Source: Siphonodentalium dalli (taxonomy: Eukaryota; Mollusca; Scaphopoda; Gadilida; Siphonodentaliidae). From it: a DNA stretch of 64,000 nt. The notes beneath the pieces were generated by a model. It was not told the DNA's origin. It saw only the letters and a program-made list of their open reading frames with translations, and ran no database searches. Position numbers and translations under genes: made by a program. The stretch lies in contig CP136067.1 in NCBI GenBank assembly GCA_032622095.1, forward strand, positions 80,256,705 through 80,320,704. Direction: 5' to 3'. Below are positions 47,990 through 59,924 of this stretch, piece after piece (position 1 is the first letter of the stretch; each line of letters opens with the position of its first letter).

Positions 47990-48409
47990 GACGACATTTA
48001 GTAAAGAGGCCAAAAACAGTGAAACCATATCGAACTTCAAATCTTTTCTTAAAACTGACCTCGTCATGATCCCCTGTTACATGGAATTTGCTTACAAGTA
48101 AAATTTTCCATTCTCGATTACGACTAGGGTGTAGCAATCTGAATTACGACTTATATTGCAATCATTTACAAGACAATCAATATTGTATATGTGGCGAAGT
48201 TGAAACAGTATCACACTTCTTGCACTATTGCCCAGTCTTTGAAGCCGAGAGAGACATATGTTTCAGCAACCTTAATAATTTGGAAACAAAAACACTCTTA
48301 GAAGGTTCAAAATCACTTTCCTTATCCAAAAACATTGAGATATTCGCTAACATTCAGAAATATATAGAACTAACTGGCAGATTCAAGCCATATTATGCAC
48401 AAACCTGAT
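47990..48409 (+). pseudogene. LINE ORF2 C-terminal remnant
   Basis: The clearest frame, 48088-48408, reads FHSRLRLGCSNLNYDLY, then CICGEVETVSHFLHYCPVF. This is the CxCG..E...HFLxxCPxF zinc-knuckle-like motif at the C terminus of many non-LTR retrotransposon ORF2 proteins. It ends at a natural-looking stop, TGA at 48406-48408. Upstream, another frame gives ETISNFKSFLK, the spacer usually found just before, so a frameshift lies near 48095. Only the tail of the element survives, as expected of 5'-truncated LINE copies. A 3' UTR-like AT-rich stretch follows. The reverse transcriptase core is absent. Confidence 0.82.
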
Positions 48410-49489
48410 GTATACGATCGTAGGCTATGCATGGAACAAAATTAAAAACACATTTAAATTAAATTATGTGTAATATCGACCCCAAAGTACCCTGCCAAAA
48501 CGTGCTACGATTGGAAAGGGGGGGGGGTGGGTGTCAGGCACATTATAATTAACAATAACAACAGTAATTTCATTGAGCTTTTTACATTCATATACATCGA
48601 AATGTACATTCTATGTTTGTCTGTTTGAAACGGTTACCATTCATTATATTATATGTGTAGGAGATGGCTTAAGATAAGCACTATGCTTACTGCCAAATCC
48701 CATTATAACCATCAATATCTTTCATCATCAAACCGTGAACTTTGTACATTATATTGGTTAAAATAAAATATGTTTAAACTAAAGAGGGTTTATAATTAAC
48801 AACACGTGAATCGATGGTCCACAGTAATATTATTATGTTCTTTCGCGGACCCGGTGTGCACGCGGTTCCTGTACTATCTATGCATGCGATATTTTGTATT
48901 TCATAGTTAATAAAAATGTGACGCAGATGTAATAAATGTATGTATATGATCTGAGATTCACGTGGGTTGATTATGATAATATATCCGATATACATACAGG
49001 GTATATATATACATTATTATTACCAAAATGTGGCATAGCAGATTGGGCGCCATTGCGATATATGGTTACAAGCATAACAGCGACGTGCACCCTTTTCGCG
49101 GTAATCAAACGGATAATAGTTACGAGACTACCGCCATATCTATCGACCAATCTTCTTCTATCTTCTTCTATCTTATTCTTCTTCTTATCTTCTTCTTCTT
49201 TTCCTCTCATTCTTTTCCTCTTCTTCTTTTTATGTCTGCTTCTTCTTCATTTTCTGTGTTGTTTTATGTATATGTATATATTTCGCACTAAGCACCTTGT
49301 AAATATTGCACATCTCGCCAGTTACATGTGAACTCATGTCTTAGAGATTAAACAATAGCATAGCAAATACCCCGTGCCTTAATATATTAGCCGACATCAG
49401 CATTTATCAAACAGCTGAGTATAAGTCATTCATTATTATCCTAGAGATGTGAACATGTTTGGACCAATTGTCACAACATGATCCCTGTC
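48410..49489. other. Non-coding stretch with a polypyrimidine tract
   Basis: The first 370 bases may be LINE 3' UTR, ending in GGTTAAAATAAAATATG near 48770. A CTT-rich tract covers 49145-49255. Confidence 0.4.
49145..49255. repeat. CTT-rich polypyrimidine tract
   Basis: Imperfect CTTCTT/ATCTTCTT repeats. Open frames across it are low-complexity. Confidence 0.9.
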
Positions 49490-50340
49490 TACAGTACGAT
49501 TGTGCGACCCGATCAAATTCGTATCCGGGGCAAGATACATTCACATAGCAAATTTCAAGTCGATAGCTCCACCTGTTTCCGAGATCTCGTCTGCGCATGC
49601 GCGAAGCTGGCGTCGCACGGGCTCGGCGACAAGATAAAATTCGTACTCGGGGCAAGATACATTCACCTACCAAATTTCAAGTCGATAGCTCCACCCGTTT
49701 CCGAGATATCGTCTGCGCATGCGCTGCACGGGCGTCGCACGGGCTCGCCAATACGACAACGACCACCGCCTGGTCAAACTACACACACGTACCAAGTTTC
49801 GTCCCGATCGGTCGAGAATCGTAGATTTGTATTAATGACAGACAGACAGACAAACAAACAGACAGACAGACAGAGGTCTTCAAAATATATATGAGATAGC
49901 CGATGAGCCCGACGTTGTCCGGGCTATTCAAAAACCAAATTTCAAGTCGATAGCTCCACCCGTTTCCGAGATCTCGTCTGCGCATGCGCGAAGCTGGCGT
50001 CGCACGGGCTCGGCGACCCGATAAAATTCGTATCCGGGGCAAGATACATTCACATAGCAAATTTCAAGTCGATAGCTCCACCCGTTTCCGAGATCTCGTC
50101 TGCGCATGCGCGAATCTGGCGTCGCACGGGCTCGGCGACCCGATAAAAATCGTATCCGGGGCAAGGTACATTCACATAGCAAATTTCAAGTCGATAGCTC
50201 CACCCGTTTCCGAGATCTCGTCTGCGCATGCGCTGCACGGGCGTCGCATGGGCTCGCCAATACGACAACGACCGTATCCGTGGGATTTTACCCCTAGATA
50301 GGAAGTTTGGTCTCGATCGGTGGAGAATCGTAGATTTGTA
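49490..50340 (-). mobile_element. Two Helitron-like copies with 122-bp units, joined head to tail
   Basis: Same family as 36653-37219, on the minus strand. The first segment, 49490-49900, has two units and a CAGA microsatellite and ends at the family's 5' terminus (GAGGTCTTCAAAATATATAT, then GAGATA). It joins directly to CCGATGAGCCCGACGTTGTC, the family's 3' hairpin end, of a second segment, 49905-50340. The hairpin is followed by CTAT, not CTAG, so terminus and neighbour overlap at the joint. Conserved frames are repeat translations. Confidence 0.65.
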
Positions 50341-50347
50341 TAAATGA

Positions 50348-50448
50348 CAGACAGACAAACAGATAGATTGTATCAAAATATATAAGAGAGATATGTAAAT
50401 TAGATAGATTGTATCAAAATATATAAGAGAGATATGTAAATTATCTAC
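50348..50448. repeat. Two-copy tandem duplication, about 50 bp
   Basis: ATAGATTGTATCAAAATATA plus AGAGAGATATGTAAATTA occurs twice at the outer edge of the Helitron-like copy. Confidence 0.9.
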
Positions 50449-50779
50449 ACACCATTACTGGTGTTTGTCAAAGTTTAGTGGGGTATATCAATACTCATTC
50501 ACGATCATATCATTGAGGTCCGGAGGATGTGGGTTATCTCTCGAATACAGATTGTATATATATAGGAGAGAAGATATTCACGTGTTACAGCAATTAGAAA
50601 TGTATAGTCCGGTCTTGGCAGTTTACAGTATAGTAGCAACCACTGGACAGGTCCGTTCTATAGCGTGTCAGTTGGTTATTAATTACTACCATTTCTGAAA
50701 TATCCCTCCGTGTTGATGTTATTCAATTAAATGTATTTATTATAATATACAAGAACTAGATCCAATCCATATTTCTGAC

Positions 50780-50978
50780 CAAATGTGGATCATAACTTAG
50801 GTCTTAACTTTAAGATTATCGTAAGACACCTCACACCAGTCAGTTAAGACCATCTTAAGTTAGGACCTTGTTCGTGAAACGCACTTATTAGTGAAGTTTG
50901 AAATTATGACCATCTTAAGTCCCAACTGTGTCACTGAAAAATAAGTTGCTTTCATTAAACTGGGCCCAAGTTTGCTCG
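50780..50978. repeat. Inverted repeat with CTTAAGATGG words
   Basis: AAGACCATCTTAAGTTAGGA recurs as GACCATCTTAAGTCCCAAC. GTTCGTGAAACGCAC on the left faces an inverted GGGCCCAGTTTAATGAAAGC on the right. Typical of small dispersed elements. Boundaries uncertain. Confidence 0.5.
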
Positions 50979-51030
50979 GCCCACAGTAGCTTGGGATATC
51001 GGTTGCGATGATGCTGTTTATCATGTGGGC

Positions 51031-51456
51031 CCGTAAAGATCATATTCCACCTGTACAAAACCTGGGAACTTTTTGAAGTTATAAAATCGAAAAAATAACA
51101 CAGGGAATAAATTTCTTTGTTATTATCTATTTATTAAAAATGTACTTCACTGTAGGTGAAGGTCCCAACTTGAAATTTTACGATTTAAGTGACTTTGTGA
51201 GCAATTTTGCTTTGCGATTCTTACAATTATGGAATTTTTCCTGGGTAATTAATCGAATGTTTATTTCGATATTGGCTCTCAAAAGTCACAGAAAAGCATG
51301 CAATTTTGAGTTGGGACCTTCGCATATAGTGAAGTACATTAAGGAACAGATAATCATTAAGAAATATATCCCCTTCGACTTTATATGGTTCCCTGTCAAA
51401 ACTTCAAAAAGTTCCCAGGTTTTGTACAGGTGGAATATGATCTCTACGGGCGTTAG
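51031..51456. mobile_element. Fold-back element of about 425 bp
   Basis: GATCATATTCCACCTGTACA plus AAACCTGGGAACTTTTTGAAG at 51043-51081 is inverted at 51406-51446. Pairing resumes inwards (ATGTACTTCACT / AGTGAAGTACAT; AAGGTCCCAACT / AGTTGGGACCTT). The ends are CCCGTAAAGATC and GATCTCTACGGGC. No coding role; the plus frame across it is an arm translation. Confidence 0.78.
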
Positions 51457-51519
51457 CCTGAGTAGAGATTCATGGCATGATCTAGGTCTGAATTAACTAC
51501 GGATCGAGGCGGACACAAC

Positions 51520-52004
51520 TACAGTAATGCCCTAAGTAATCGTCTCCTTAACCGCAGAAGAATTATGGGTGAACTTTTTAACTGTAAACGACATAAAACC
51601 TTGAAAAACCTATCTCTTTTCATTAGACGGGTCCTGATTTTATTCAAAAACTCCTGAGGCATACTATATACGTAATACATTAAAATCCGACATTTGCACA
51701 ACCATGGGCTGTTCTCAATCAACTGTATTATTATAATATGTGTAATTTTCAACGCGCACCACTTTTGTAATTTGCACAGAAAGTATGAGCACTGTATTCC
51801 ACCGAGCTCTATTGTGTCATATTTGACGATTTGAGTGAATAAATAATTGAATTGAATTGGGTAACTTTTAAGGATTTAGTCGGAAATACGGCTTGTTGCC
51901 ATTCATCTGAAAGTTCTTGGGGAGCCATATTTCCGACTAAATCCTAAAAAGTTACCCATAATTCTGCTGTGGTTAAGGAATCGATTACTTAGGGCATTAC
52001 TGTA
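51520..52004. mobile_element. Mariner-like fold-back MITE, interrupted
   Basis: Termini CAGTAATGCCCTAAGTAATCG-like and CGATTACTTAGGGCATTACTG, each next to TA (51520-51521 and 52003-52004), as for Tc1/mariner targets. Homologous to 61359-61573. The left arm breaks at about 51575 and resumes at about 51860 with GTAACTTTTAAGGATTTAGT. The intervening DNA is an insertion. Confidence 0.85.
51576..51860 (+). mobile_element. LINE-like 3' tail inserted in the MITE
   Basis: About 285 bp absent from the sister element at 61359. It ends GAATAAATAATTGAATTGAA plus TTGG, a short tandem GAATT tail of the kind left by target-primed LINE or SINE insertion. No coding motif remains, so the family is unknown. 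Confidence 0.5.
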
Positions 52005-52009
52005 TTATG

Positions 52010-52225
52010 GGTACACTGAAATGTGAGAGGACATGTTTGTTTGGAAATGTTTTTTTTAAGCCGATATCGAGAGTAAATAATATTGCAATGAATTGCTACT
52101 GTAACTGTCACGACATTAGAAAGCTAAATTTAAGCACAAAGAAGTGGACCCGATATGAAAATGGCATTTGAAGTTTAAGCCGTTTTCGGTTGACAATATT
52201 GTAATTCCATCGCGCAGGGATCAAA
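52010..52225 (-). repeat. Dispersed repeat G, inverted copy
   Basis: Matches 45570-45800 as described there. It starts a few bases beyond the MITE terminus. Confidence 0.75.
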
Positions 52226-53226
52226 GGGTTGTTTATCCCCTCGCGTTCCGCACTTGCCGGTTTATTGAGGCGTCCGCTTATCCACTATAATTATCAACAG
52301 TTCTATTTGATGGCTCGTGAAATCTTCTTGGCTATTAATGGCCTCAGCAAATGGACGATTTAGAACCTCTCTTCCAAACTATCCATGTGCATCGGAATCG
52401 AGAGTAGGGTTTACAGAAGTCTGGGGGAAAATCAATCAGCGCTGCATTTATGAAACAATGAAACGCAAATTACATTACATTTATAAGCGCGTTCTATTCG
52501 AAGTGGGGTGGCGCCGTGACGGTGTTGCTAGCTATTCACGGGAAACATTACATTAATTTTCAAGCAAGCAAAACATTGTCCGTGCAAAGTTTTAACCTTC
52601 AAATTATGTCTATGCTGTATTTTATATTTGGACGTAGGGGGAGATAAATACACGAAATATCGATATACAGGCTGCACAAAGGCGCTATATACTGCACAAA
52701 ATTGGCAAATTCGTATGAATTTTCCAGTTGTTTTCATTTTGTATTGCATAGAAGTGAGGCAAAACACTCTTTATTTTTTTTACCATATAAGGAATAATCT
52801 AACAAGTCACGCTGTTTATTCTAGGTCCTATGCTGAAGAAAATTTTAATTAGTCTTTCTGTTGCGCATATATAAAATCCGCATAACTGTATTTATTGACC
52901 TATGTTTTATCTCCGATTCCGGACAGGAATGTGAGAAAAGCCAGGAAAATTTCAGGCGTGTGACTTCAAATACAGAACAAGAATTTGATAACAAAGCAAG
53001 ATATGTTCGCACCAACTTCATTTTACAATTGCTTGCAAAGAAGAAGGCGATGAATAACACCGATAGCATTTAACAGAGAGGGGTGAATCCTGGGTATACC
53101 TGTTAAATTTGTTACCCTCCTCTTTAGTTTACCAGCTTCTGATTGGCCCAAGTCCTGTCACGTGCCGGGCGACAAATTAAACTATAATTACAAGATATAT
53201 ATTTATCACATAATTAGCCACCTTTA
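52226..53226. other. Unannotated stretch
   Basis: Nothing recognised. Confidence 0.4.
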
Positions 53227-53577
53227 TTAAAGTGGTACTGTACACTAAATTCTGCCATTCAAGGGACCATCTCCTGTTATACTCAAAAGAATATATGCAA
53301 CAAATGAATGAATTAGAGCCATGGATGAGTGCAAAATACACTCATGTTCTCTTTCAACGATGCTAACAACATGGTAATTACAATGCAAATGAATTTATCA
53401 CCATTTATTCATTTTCATTATAATTACCATGTTGTTTGTATTGTTCATAAAGCACATGAATGTATTTTGCACTAATCCATGCATGGCTCAAATTAATTCA
53501 TTTGTTGCATATATTATGTTGAGTATTAAAGGAGATGGTCCCAAAATGGTCGGCTTTAGTGTACAGTCCCCCTTTAA
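53227..53577. mobile_element. Family B palindromic MITE, complete
   Basis: TTAA at 53227-53230 and 53574-53577. Termini AGTGGTACTGTACACTAAA and TTTAGTGTACAGTCCCCCT. The whole 351 bp folds back: ATATATGCAACAAATGAATG faces an inverted CATTTGTTGCATATATTAT-like arm. Internal relatives are at 38530-38695 and 44961-45202. Confidence 0.88.
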
Positions 53578-53660
53578 CCTCGTCCACTAAATTCGATTTG
53601 AGGCTCGCTAAAGCTCGACTCGAATGAAATTTAGTGCACTCGGGTAATACATTTCGTATA
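53578..53660. repeat. Small hairpin repeat, copy 1
   Basis: CCTCGTCCACTAAATTCGAT and inverted ATGAAATTTAGTGCACTCGG. Same family as 60588-60725. Confidence 0.7.
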
Positions 53661-55408
53661 GAATTCCAACACATTAGAGGGCATACCCCTATTAGGTTAG
53701 AAGATGCATATTTACTGTTATTCGCTCTGTCGTGCATGATCCGCTTAGGGTTTAAAATAATATTTCACGATAGGCATATGCCAAGGATAATGGTTCAGCA
53801 TTACAGTATATATACCCACTCCCAAGATGCCAAACAAATGCTGTAAATTGTGTATACTGCTACCTATATATAAGCTTAAGATTATCCCCATTGTTAATTG
53901 TGTTTTGGGTCCCCGGTGCCTCAGTTGATGAGGTCCATGACACATTATGCCGATTTGATACATACTATGTTCTTTGTTATTAGCTGCTGATATACACGGA
54001 AGAAGACAACTAGTGCTCTTTTCAGAACGAATGAATGCGTTAATTGCGTTATATATTGGATGGTCGATTGATAAGTTGTTATCAACTCAAACATTTTGCT
54101 GAAGTGCATTGTTACCACAATTTGAAAGTTCTATCTGCAAGTTGGTGGCAATCTGGGCATGGTCGAATTTTGAACTCTATTTATGATTGTGTCAGCCTCC
54201 TTTTCAGGCACGCTGTATTCGGGTGTTTTTGAATTGGTACGCATGCATGCTTCATACCCATTTGTATCTGGTACTGGTGATATTTAAGCACATCGTAGCC
54301 GGTATTCGCGATTCAAGAGCCCGCTGCTATACGCAGTTCAAATTTTGATTAATTCTTATCCAAAATTACATATTTTGATGTAATTCAGTGTGATATATAT
54401 ACATCTTGATGTGTTGAAAGTGTTTCTACAGAAGAGGCATAAAACGGTGTATCACCCATATTATTCACTGATTGGTCAGTGTTATTGTTCCTTTCCTTCC
54501 ATTTCTTGGGTTCAAAATATAATTCTGACTCCCATTCTACACATTTAGAATGAATTAATATTGAAATCAATACCATCCGGACTGGATATCAAGTCTTAAA
54601 GATTGAAAATGTGGTAAAAACTCGTGTATTTTTTTTATAAGCGCATTCGATCATATATTTTGTGTGTTTTGATTTTCCAAAATATGTTATACGATATATT
54701 GATAACATTGATCGATATCATTGTGCTAAGCTGTTATGTCACCACACGTGCCGATAATACAGATAAAGATATGAGGCCGGGTTTAGGGGCTAAAAGTATG
54801 TGATAAATATCATATGATATACATATTATGTATCGTAGAATCTGCTACAAACCTAGTCTCATCTATAAACCAACGACTTCTGAGAAAATGCCGATAAATA
54901 CGCCATTACACAAACATAGACACGAAAAATCTCATATGAATTCACAGACAGCAGAAATCACTTGTTTAGCAGCATTGTCACATACTCCATGTTTTGGAGA
55001 AGCGAAATTTAAAAAGATGTTTGATGTAAGTTATCACATTTTCCTGAAATCGACATGCATATATTAACAACGTGGAAATGAAGCGAACACTTATTCATTT
55101 TCCTAACAAAACACCCCGAAATTTATTCACCATTGACATCAAGTCATCATAATTACTCTGTTGTGTGAAATGATCATGCATGTGGTAATTAATTACCACC
55201 CCGACTAGTGAACTGAAACAACCGAATCTTCTATTATTATGCCATATATAATATATGCATGTATACCTGTACTGAAATATATTGTATATTATATCCATAT
55301 ATCTCTGATGTAATGTCTCAACTTGACGATCAGAGTAAAACTAATTAATTAAAAAAAAATTATTAGAAAGATAGATGGAGAAGAATATGACTCGTATTCT
55401 AGATTGTC
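53661..55408. other. Unannotated stretch
   Basis: No gene supported up to the transposon boundary. Confidence 0.4.
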
Positions 55409-55411
55409 TTA

Positions 55412-55585
55412 TAGTAGGGCGGTTAAGTGTAAAATTATGGTAAAATCGTTCAGTTGGTGATACAAGCATGAAACTTGGTATGCATGATCAATATATATTA
55501 CTAAAACAAATTGCTCGACAAACCAATCAAAATGGCCACCGGATTCAAGATGGCTGCCATTTTTTCAAAATGGCCGCCGCATTGA
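55412..55585 (+). repeat. Left terminal inverted repeat
   Basis: Begins TAGTAGGGCGGTTAAGTGTA, then TTGGTGATACAAGCATGAAA, TGCTCGACAAACCA and three copies of an AAGATGG/AAAATGGC motif. Compared with the right repeat it carries an extra run of about 10 bases near 55435. Confidence 0.92.
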
Positions 55586-56206
55586 ACTTCTACCCAGTAT
55601 ATAAGATACACTAACCACTTTTCGGTTCTTTCGTTGTTACGATATATAAGTAAATCACCCCTTTAAAGGTTGCGTTATCATAAGTATGCAAAAATATTAT
55701 TTTTCGGAATTTTTACAGGTTTTTTCCTCAAAATTCTTCAAAAAATATCTAGATGACTACCTTTTCAGCAACTGCAACTATTGGATAGGTCTATATGTGG
55801 TATAACAAAGATACTTAGTTTAAGGCATGCGATTTCTTTGGTACTTCTCTTCTGGACTTATTGAATTTTGTTAAATTATATGTGTAAATAGGCTGTTAAC
55901 ATACATGTGCAAGTTGGTATAGTGTGAGTTAAAATGTTTAAGTTATGCTTGGTGTTGATATTATTGACAACATAATTGCTAATATTAATAGTGTAATCAA
56001 TTGTATGCATTTCATATTTGAAGTCATTAAATACGGTTGACATGTCATTCCATATTTTGTACAAATCGGTCTTCCATAATGTATTGATTATTTTCTTAAG
56101 CAGATGACAAATTTCTCTGAAGGAGGAGCACAAACATGGTCACGATGTGCTTATGACTTTCTCAGACACAGTTAGTTCTGTACTATCCCAATCTTTTAAA
56201 TATAAT

Positions 56207-57885
56207 TAAGCGCTACAAATTGCTGGAGCAGCAGAAATCATTCGTAAACATATGCTTGAACATCGTACCAAATTTGACAACAAGTTTGAACAAGGATGTA
56301 TACAATACTCTGTACCACAAAGTCTTCTGCAATTTGTATGCATGATCGAGCATGGTGTTGACGTCAAATCACAGCTCACAAATGGTGCAGCAAAGTATGA
56401 TTTAGCAATCGCGCAGTTATTACAAATCAACTGTTTCTCATCTAGATATAAGGACAAAGCCTTTTATCATCGCCACTGTCAAGACTGTGTAACACCATTC
56501 CCTATATACACTGGCATCACTTTGTACGCAAAAAAAACAAGGAAACGAAACCTGATTTTACATGTTCTATGAAAATTGACTGAGTATATCATATGATCAT
56601 GTCATGGACCAGCTTGGAGAGGATGTTGTTAAACAGTATCAAACAGATGGAGTTGTGTGTCCACCTATATTGAGAAGGCTTGTTCACCACATCTGCTTTG
56701 GACAATATTGACCACAACCCTACATCAATTACCAGGACATCATCTTTCCACGGGACAAATATTTCCATGTTTCAGCATCCGCATCCAGATAATCAAGGCG
56801 AGCAGCAACCCATTGACTTCAGTTCTGGAAAAACTGGAAAAACGAAACAAATCCCACACCTTCCCGACTCGTATACAAATGTTCCACCTGTCTATTTAAA
56901 AGATGTAAAGCCGAACCCACCAACCAACACCGGCTTTGATCTACCTGGTTTAACTGTTTTTTTCAAAAACATTTTCGGCTGGATTATGAGTGGCTGAAAA
57001 AGGTCTCGTCAACAGCAGTCATTGATGGTAGTACATCAATAACGTGGTCAGCTCATCGTGCGACTCAAAAGAGAGGTAATCAGTTTGATGTAGCAATAAC
57101 CTCAATGTTACCTCTGTTGCGTGATCAGGCTCACTCATTAACCAAGATAAAACATTGCATGGGCAGAATTAATTAATCGGTTCAACTTCTAAACTCAGAA
57201 CGGACACCGGTTATTACTGCAGACCAGCCTCTACATGCATTGGATAAGCAGATGCAGTGGCAGTGGCCAGACTTAATATGGTGAGGACAAATATGTTGTT
57301 ATGCTTGGAGGGTTGCATCAGGAATGGGATGCTCTAACAATGGTTGGTTCAGTGCTTCTGGATAGCGACTGGACGAGTGCTCTTGTAGAAGCAGGTATAG
57401 CAAGCCCAGGCACAGCAGATTCATTCATCAAAGCTTCACGTATTACAAAAACCCGACAGGCACATCAGATAACAGCAAGTAGTCTGTTCAAACTAATGAA
57501 ATTTGCACACTCAGAATACTGCAGTCGGGATTTATCCGATGTTGATAGTACGCACTCAAATTTCAATGACTGGTGTAAAAGTAAATGTGCTGTTAGTCCA
57601 CAGTTCCAGTTCTGGAGTTTGGTGCTTGACATTGAATTGACAATTTTACTGCTACCTATTCACCTTAGAGACATGATGACAATAGAGAAGAAACATCCCA
57701 GCATAGCAAATTAATTTCACAGAGGGAACTTTGTTGTACACAAGACTGAAAGACAATTCTCAAGTATGGCAATAGACCAGGCCCATGAACCGCACAATGC
57801 AGTCGTGAAAGGCGATGGAGGAGCAATTGGGATAACTGAGGATGAAGCACACTCAATAGATGGATGGTCGCCTTATTTCTGATTA
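56207..57885 (+). pseudogene. Transposase-like region, frameshifted
   Basis: Conserved blocks appear in the expected order but in changing frames. They are KYDLAIAQLLQIN (about 56395-56433); TPFPIYTGITLYAKKTRKRN (about 56490-56552); QLGEDVVKQYQTDGVVCPP (about 56610-56667); SALDNIDHNPTS then SSFHGTNISMFQHP (56690-56790); TPVITADQPLHALDKQMQW (about 57205-57261); YVVMLGGLHQEWDAL (about 57293-57337); ALVEAGIASPGTADSFIKAS (about 57380-57440); and AIDQAHEPHNAVVKGDGGAIG (57769-57831). The D of ADQPL, the GGLH block and the E of DQAHE are my candidates for the catalytic acidic/His residues of an RNase H-fold transposase. Lesions include shifts near 56670, 56990 and 57280, and a TAA at 57712-57714. 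An N-terminal cysteine-rich region seen in relatives is not evident. Confidence 0.75.
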
Positions 57886-57983
57886 TGATTGTTTGTACAA
57901 AGGATATTACATAAGAAACCAAGCATCACGAGGAGACAATTGCATATAAAATTTTTTTTTTCAATAATGCGAATAACCCCACA

Positions 57984-59624
57984 GACGTGACACGAGAAAT
58001 GGGAAATCCGTTTTCTGATGACTCCACAGACCTCTTGGCATTGGACACCCGATACATTGTAGACCCAGTTAATGCTGAACTGATTCATGTTGTCTATAAT
58101 AAAGGCGAGGAATAGTCTGCGTCTTTCATAAAAGGAATGGGAAACCAAAATAAATGTACTTTCTGTGATATAAAAAAGAAATTATATTTAAATTTTTCGG
58201 TCTTCTCCAGCTGAAATCAAATCAAAGAAAACAAGTACGACAGATGATTGTCAACTCTTAATCTCTCGATTGTTCATTTCTTGTCAGAAAAGAGAATGTG
58301 ACCTTTATGACCTTTTTGCACATGAAAGCTAGATTACTCCAGCATCAATCAGTAACGATGGAAAACTTCATATGTGCCAGAAATCTCAATTGATGGATAT
58401 ATTTGAAGCAGAGTTAACACTGCCTGAGGAAGCACCCACTGCAGATGCTGTGATAATAGATGGTTCTGACATATTAAATGTTCTTAAACCTAATATTGTG
58501 AAAACATTTGATGACTATGCACAAGACGATGTCATTCATAAAATACAGACATATTGCCATAAATATAAGAGAACTGACATCGTGTTTGACGTGTACAAGA
58601 CAGGTAGCCGCAAACAGGAAACTGGGTTAAAGCGCGGAAAGGGAATCAGGAGAAGGTTATCATGATCTAGCAAAACTCTAGCAGACTGGCATAGCTTTCT
58701 TCACGATGACAACAACAAAACAGAGCTACTAGTATTTCACTTCCTTGCTGACAAGATCATAACTCGGACAATGGCATTGTTGTTACCAACGGTGAACATG
58801 TTCAAAGTTACCATGAACTTGATTTGGATATTCTTGCACCATGTACACATGAAGAGGCCGATACACGGATATGTGTGGATACGAAACACGCAGTTATCAA
58901 CCAACACAACAGCATCATAATCCAAGCCACCTAAACGGATATAGTGATTATAGCTGTAATTGTATACTCAAGTTTGAAAGCATTCGGCCATAGAAAGACA
59001 TTCAGAGGGATTCCGATACACGAGATTGTTTCATCAATAGGTACAACAACATGTTATGGAATTCTCTTTTTCCATGCAGTTAGTAGATGTGATGTGGTAT
59101 CTACATTTCGCGGGAAAGGAAAAACGTCTGCATGGCAGGCATGGAATGTATTTCCAGAAGTTTTACCAATTTTCTCCAGACTTGGCAATTCTCGAGTGTC
59201 CATCACAGAACATGACATTTCAGTAATCGTGAGATTCGTTATAATAATGTACGACCGTTCAAATACATCCAATGACATTAATGAAGCCAGACTAGACTTT
59301 TTTGCATGGAAACAGAGACCATACAATGCTATTCCACCTACAAGATCAGCGCTGTTGCAGCATGTCAAGCGAGCCGCATACGAGGCAGGGCATATATGGG
59401 GACAATCATTGGCACGTAAACCAGCTTACCCGAGTCCTGCAGATTTGGGTTGGGCAGAAAATGGCAGTCACTGGGAACCATTTTGGACGGAGCTTCCACC
59501 AATTGCCAAATGTTGCAGTAAGTTGACCAAATGCGGCTGCAAGAAGGCGTATAGTGGGCGATGCACATGCTACCATATTGGGCTTCCATGCACCACTTTA
59601 TGCAGTTGTTGCTGCCAAGTTTAA
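57984..59624 (+). pseudogene. XPG/FEN1-like nuclease with C-terminal CXC motif, broken
   Basis: A lead-in block reads REMGNPFSDDSTDLLALDTR (57993-58052). After a frame change come SRLFISCQKRECDLYDLFAH (58264-58323) and a TAG at 58330-58332. The nuclease N-terminal part follows: DAVIIDGSDILNVLKP, then TDIVFDVYK, resembling the start of FEN1 with its first metal-binding Asp and the VFDG-like strand. The internal part has APCTHEEADTR (58836-58868), comparable to the EAEA helix of FEN1. An in-frame TAA at 58932-58934 replaces one of the two Asp in the usual DTD. Then FFHAVSRCDVVSTFRGKGK (from about 59064) matches the usual HAFTGCD block, with Arg where Gly is normal. The longest frame, 58944-59624, ends in CGCKKAYSGRCTCYHIGLPC then CSCCC, a CXC/tesmin-like cysteine cluster that probably binds zinc and DNA. 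Not functional as it stands. Confidence 0.78.
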
Positions 59625-59924
59625 AGGACTCTAAGAACTGATAGTAATGAATGTGTGTAGCTATCCCAGTACTAACATCATAAATAGTGTGAGGTTAAAT
59701 TGTTTGAAATTGAATTTTTTTTTCACAATTTGAAAGTTAAGTGATATAAAAATGCCAAAATTTTGAAACGAAACAGCTAATTTGTTACAATATATTGTTT
59801 TAACATACTCAGGTTGTGTTTTAATTTCAATTCAACCTTTAGATATGACATAAGATCTCTTGTTTGAGTGATACATCGATAAAATCGGTTAACTTTTCAA
59901 AATTCGAAAACTGACGTAGCTGAA

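Noticed and set aside
49478-50301. Recurring arginine-rich frames also seen at 36743-37212
   Set aside because: The similarity follows the 122-bp DNA repeat in all frames and on both strands, so it reflects the repeat and not selection on protein.
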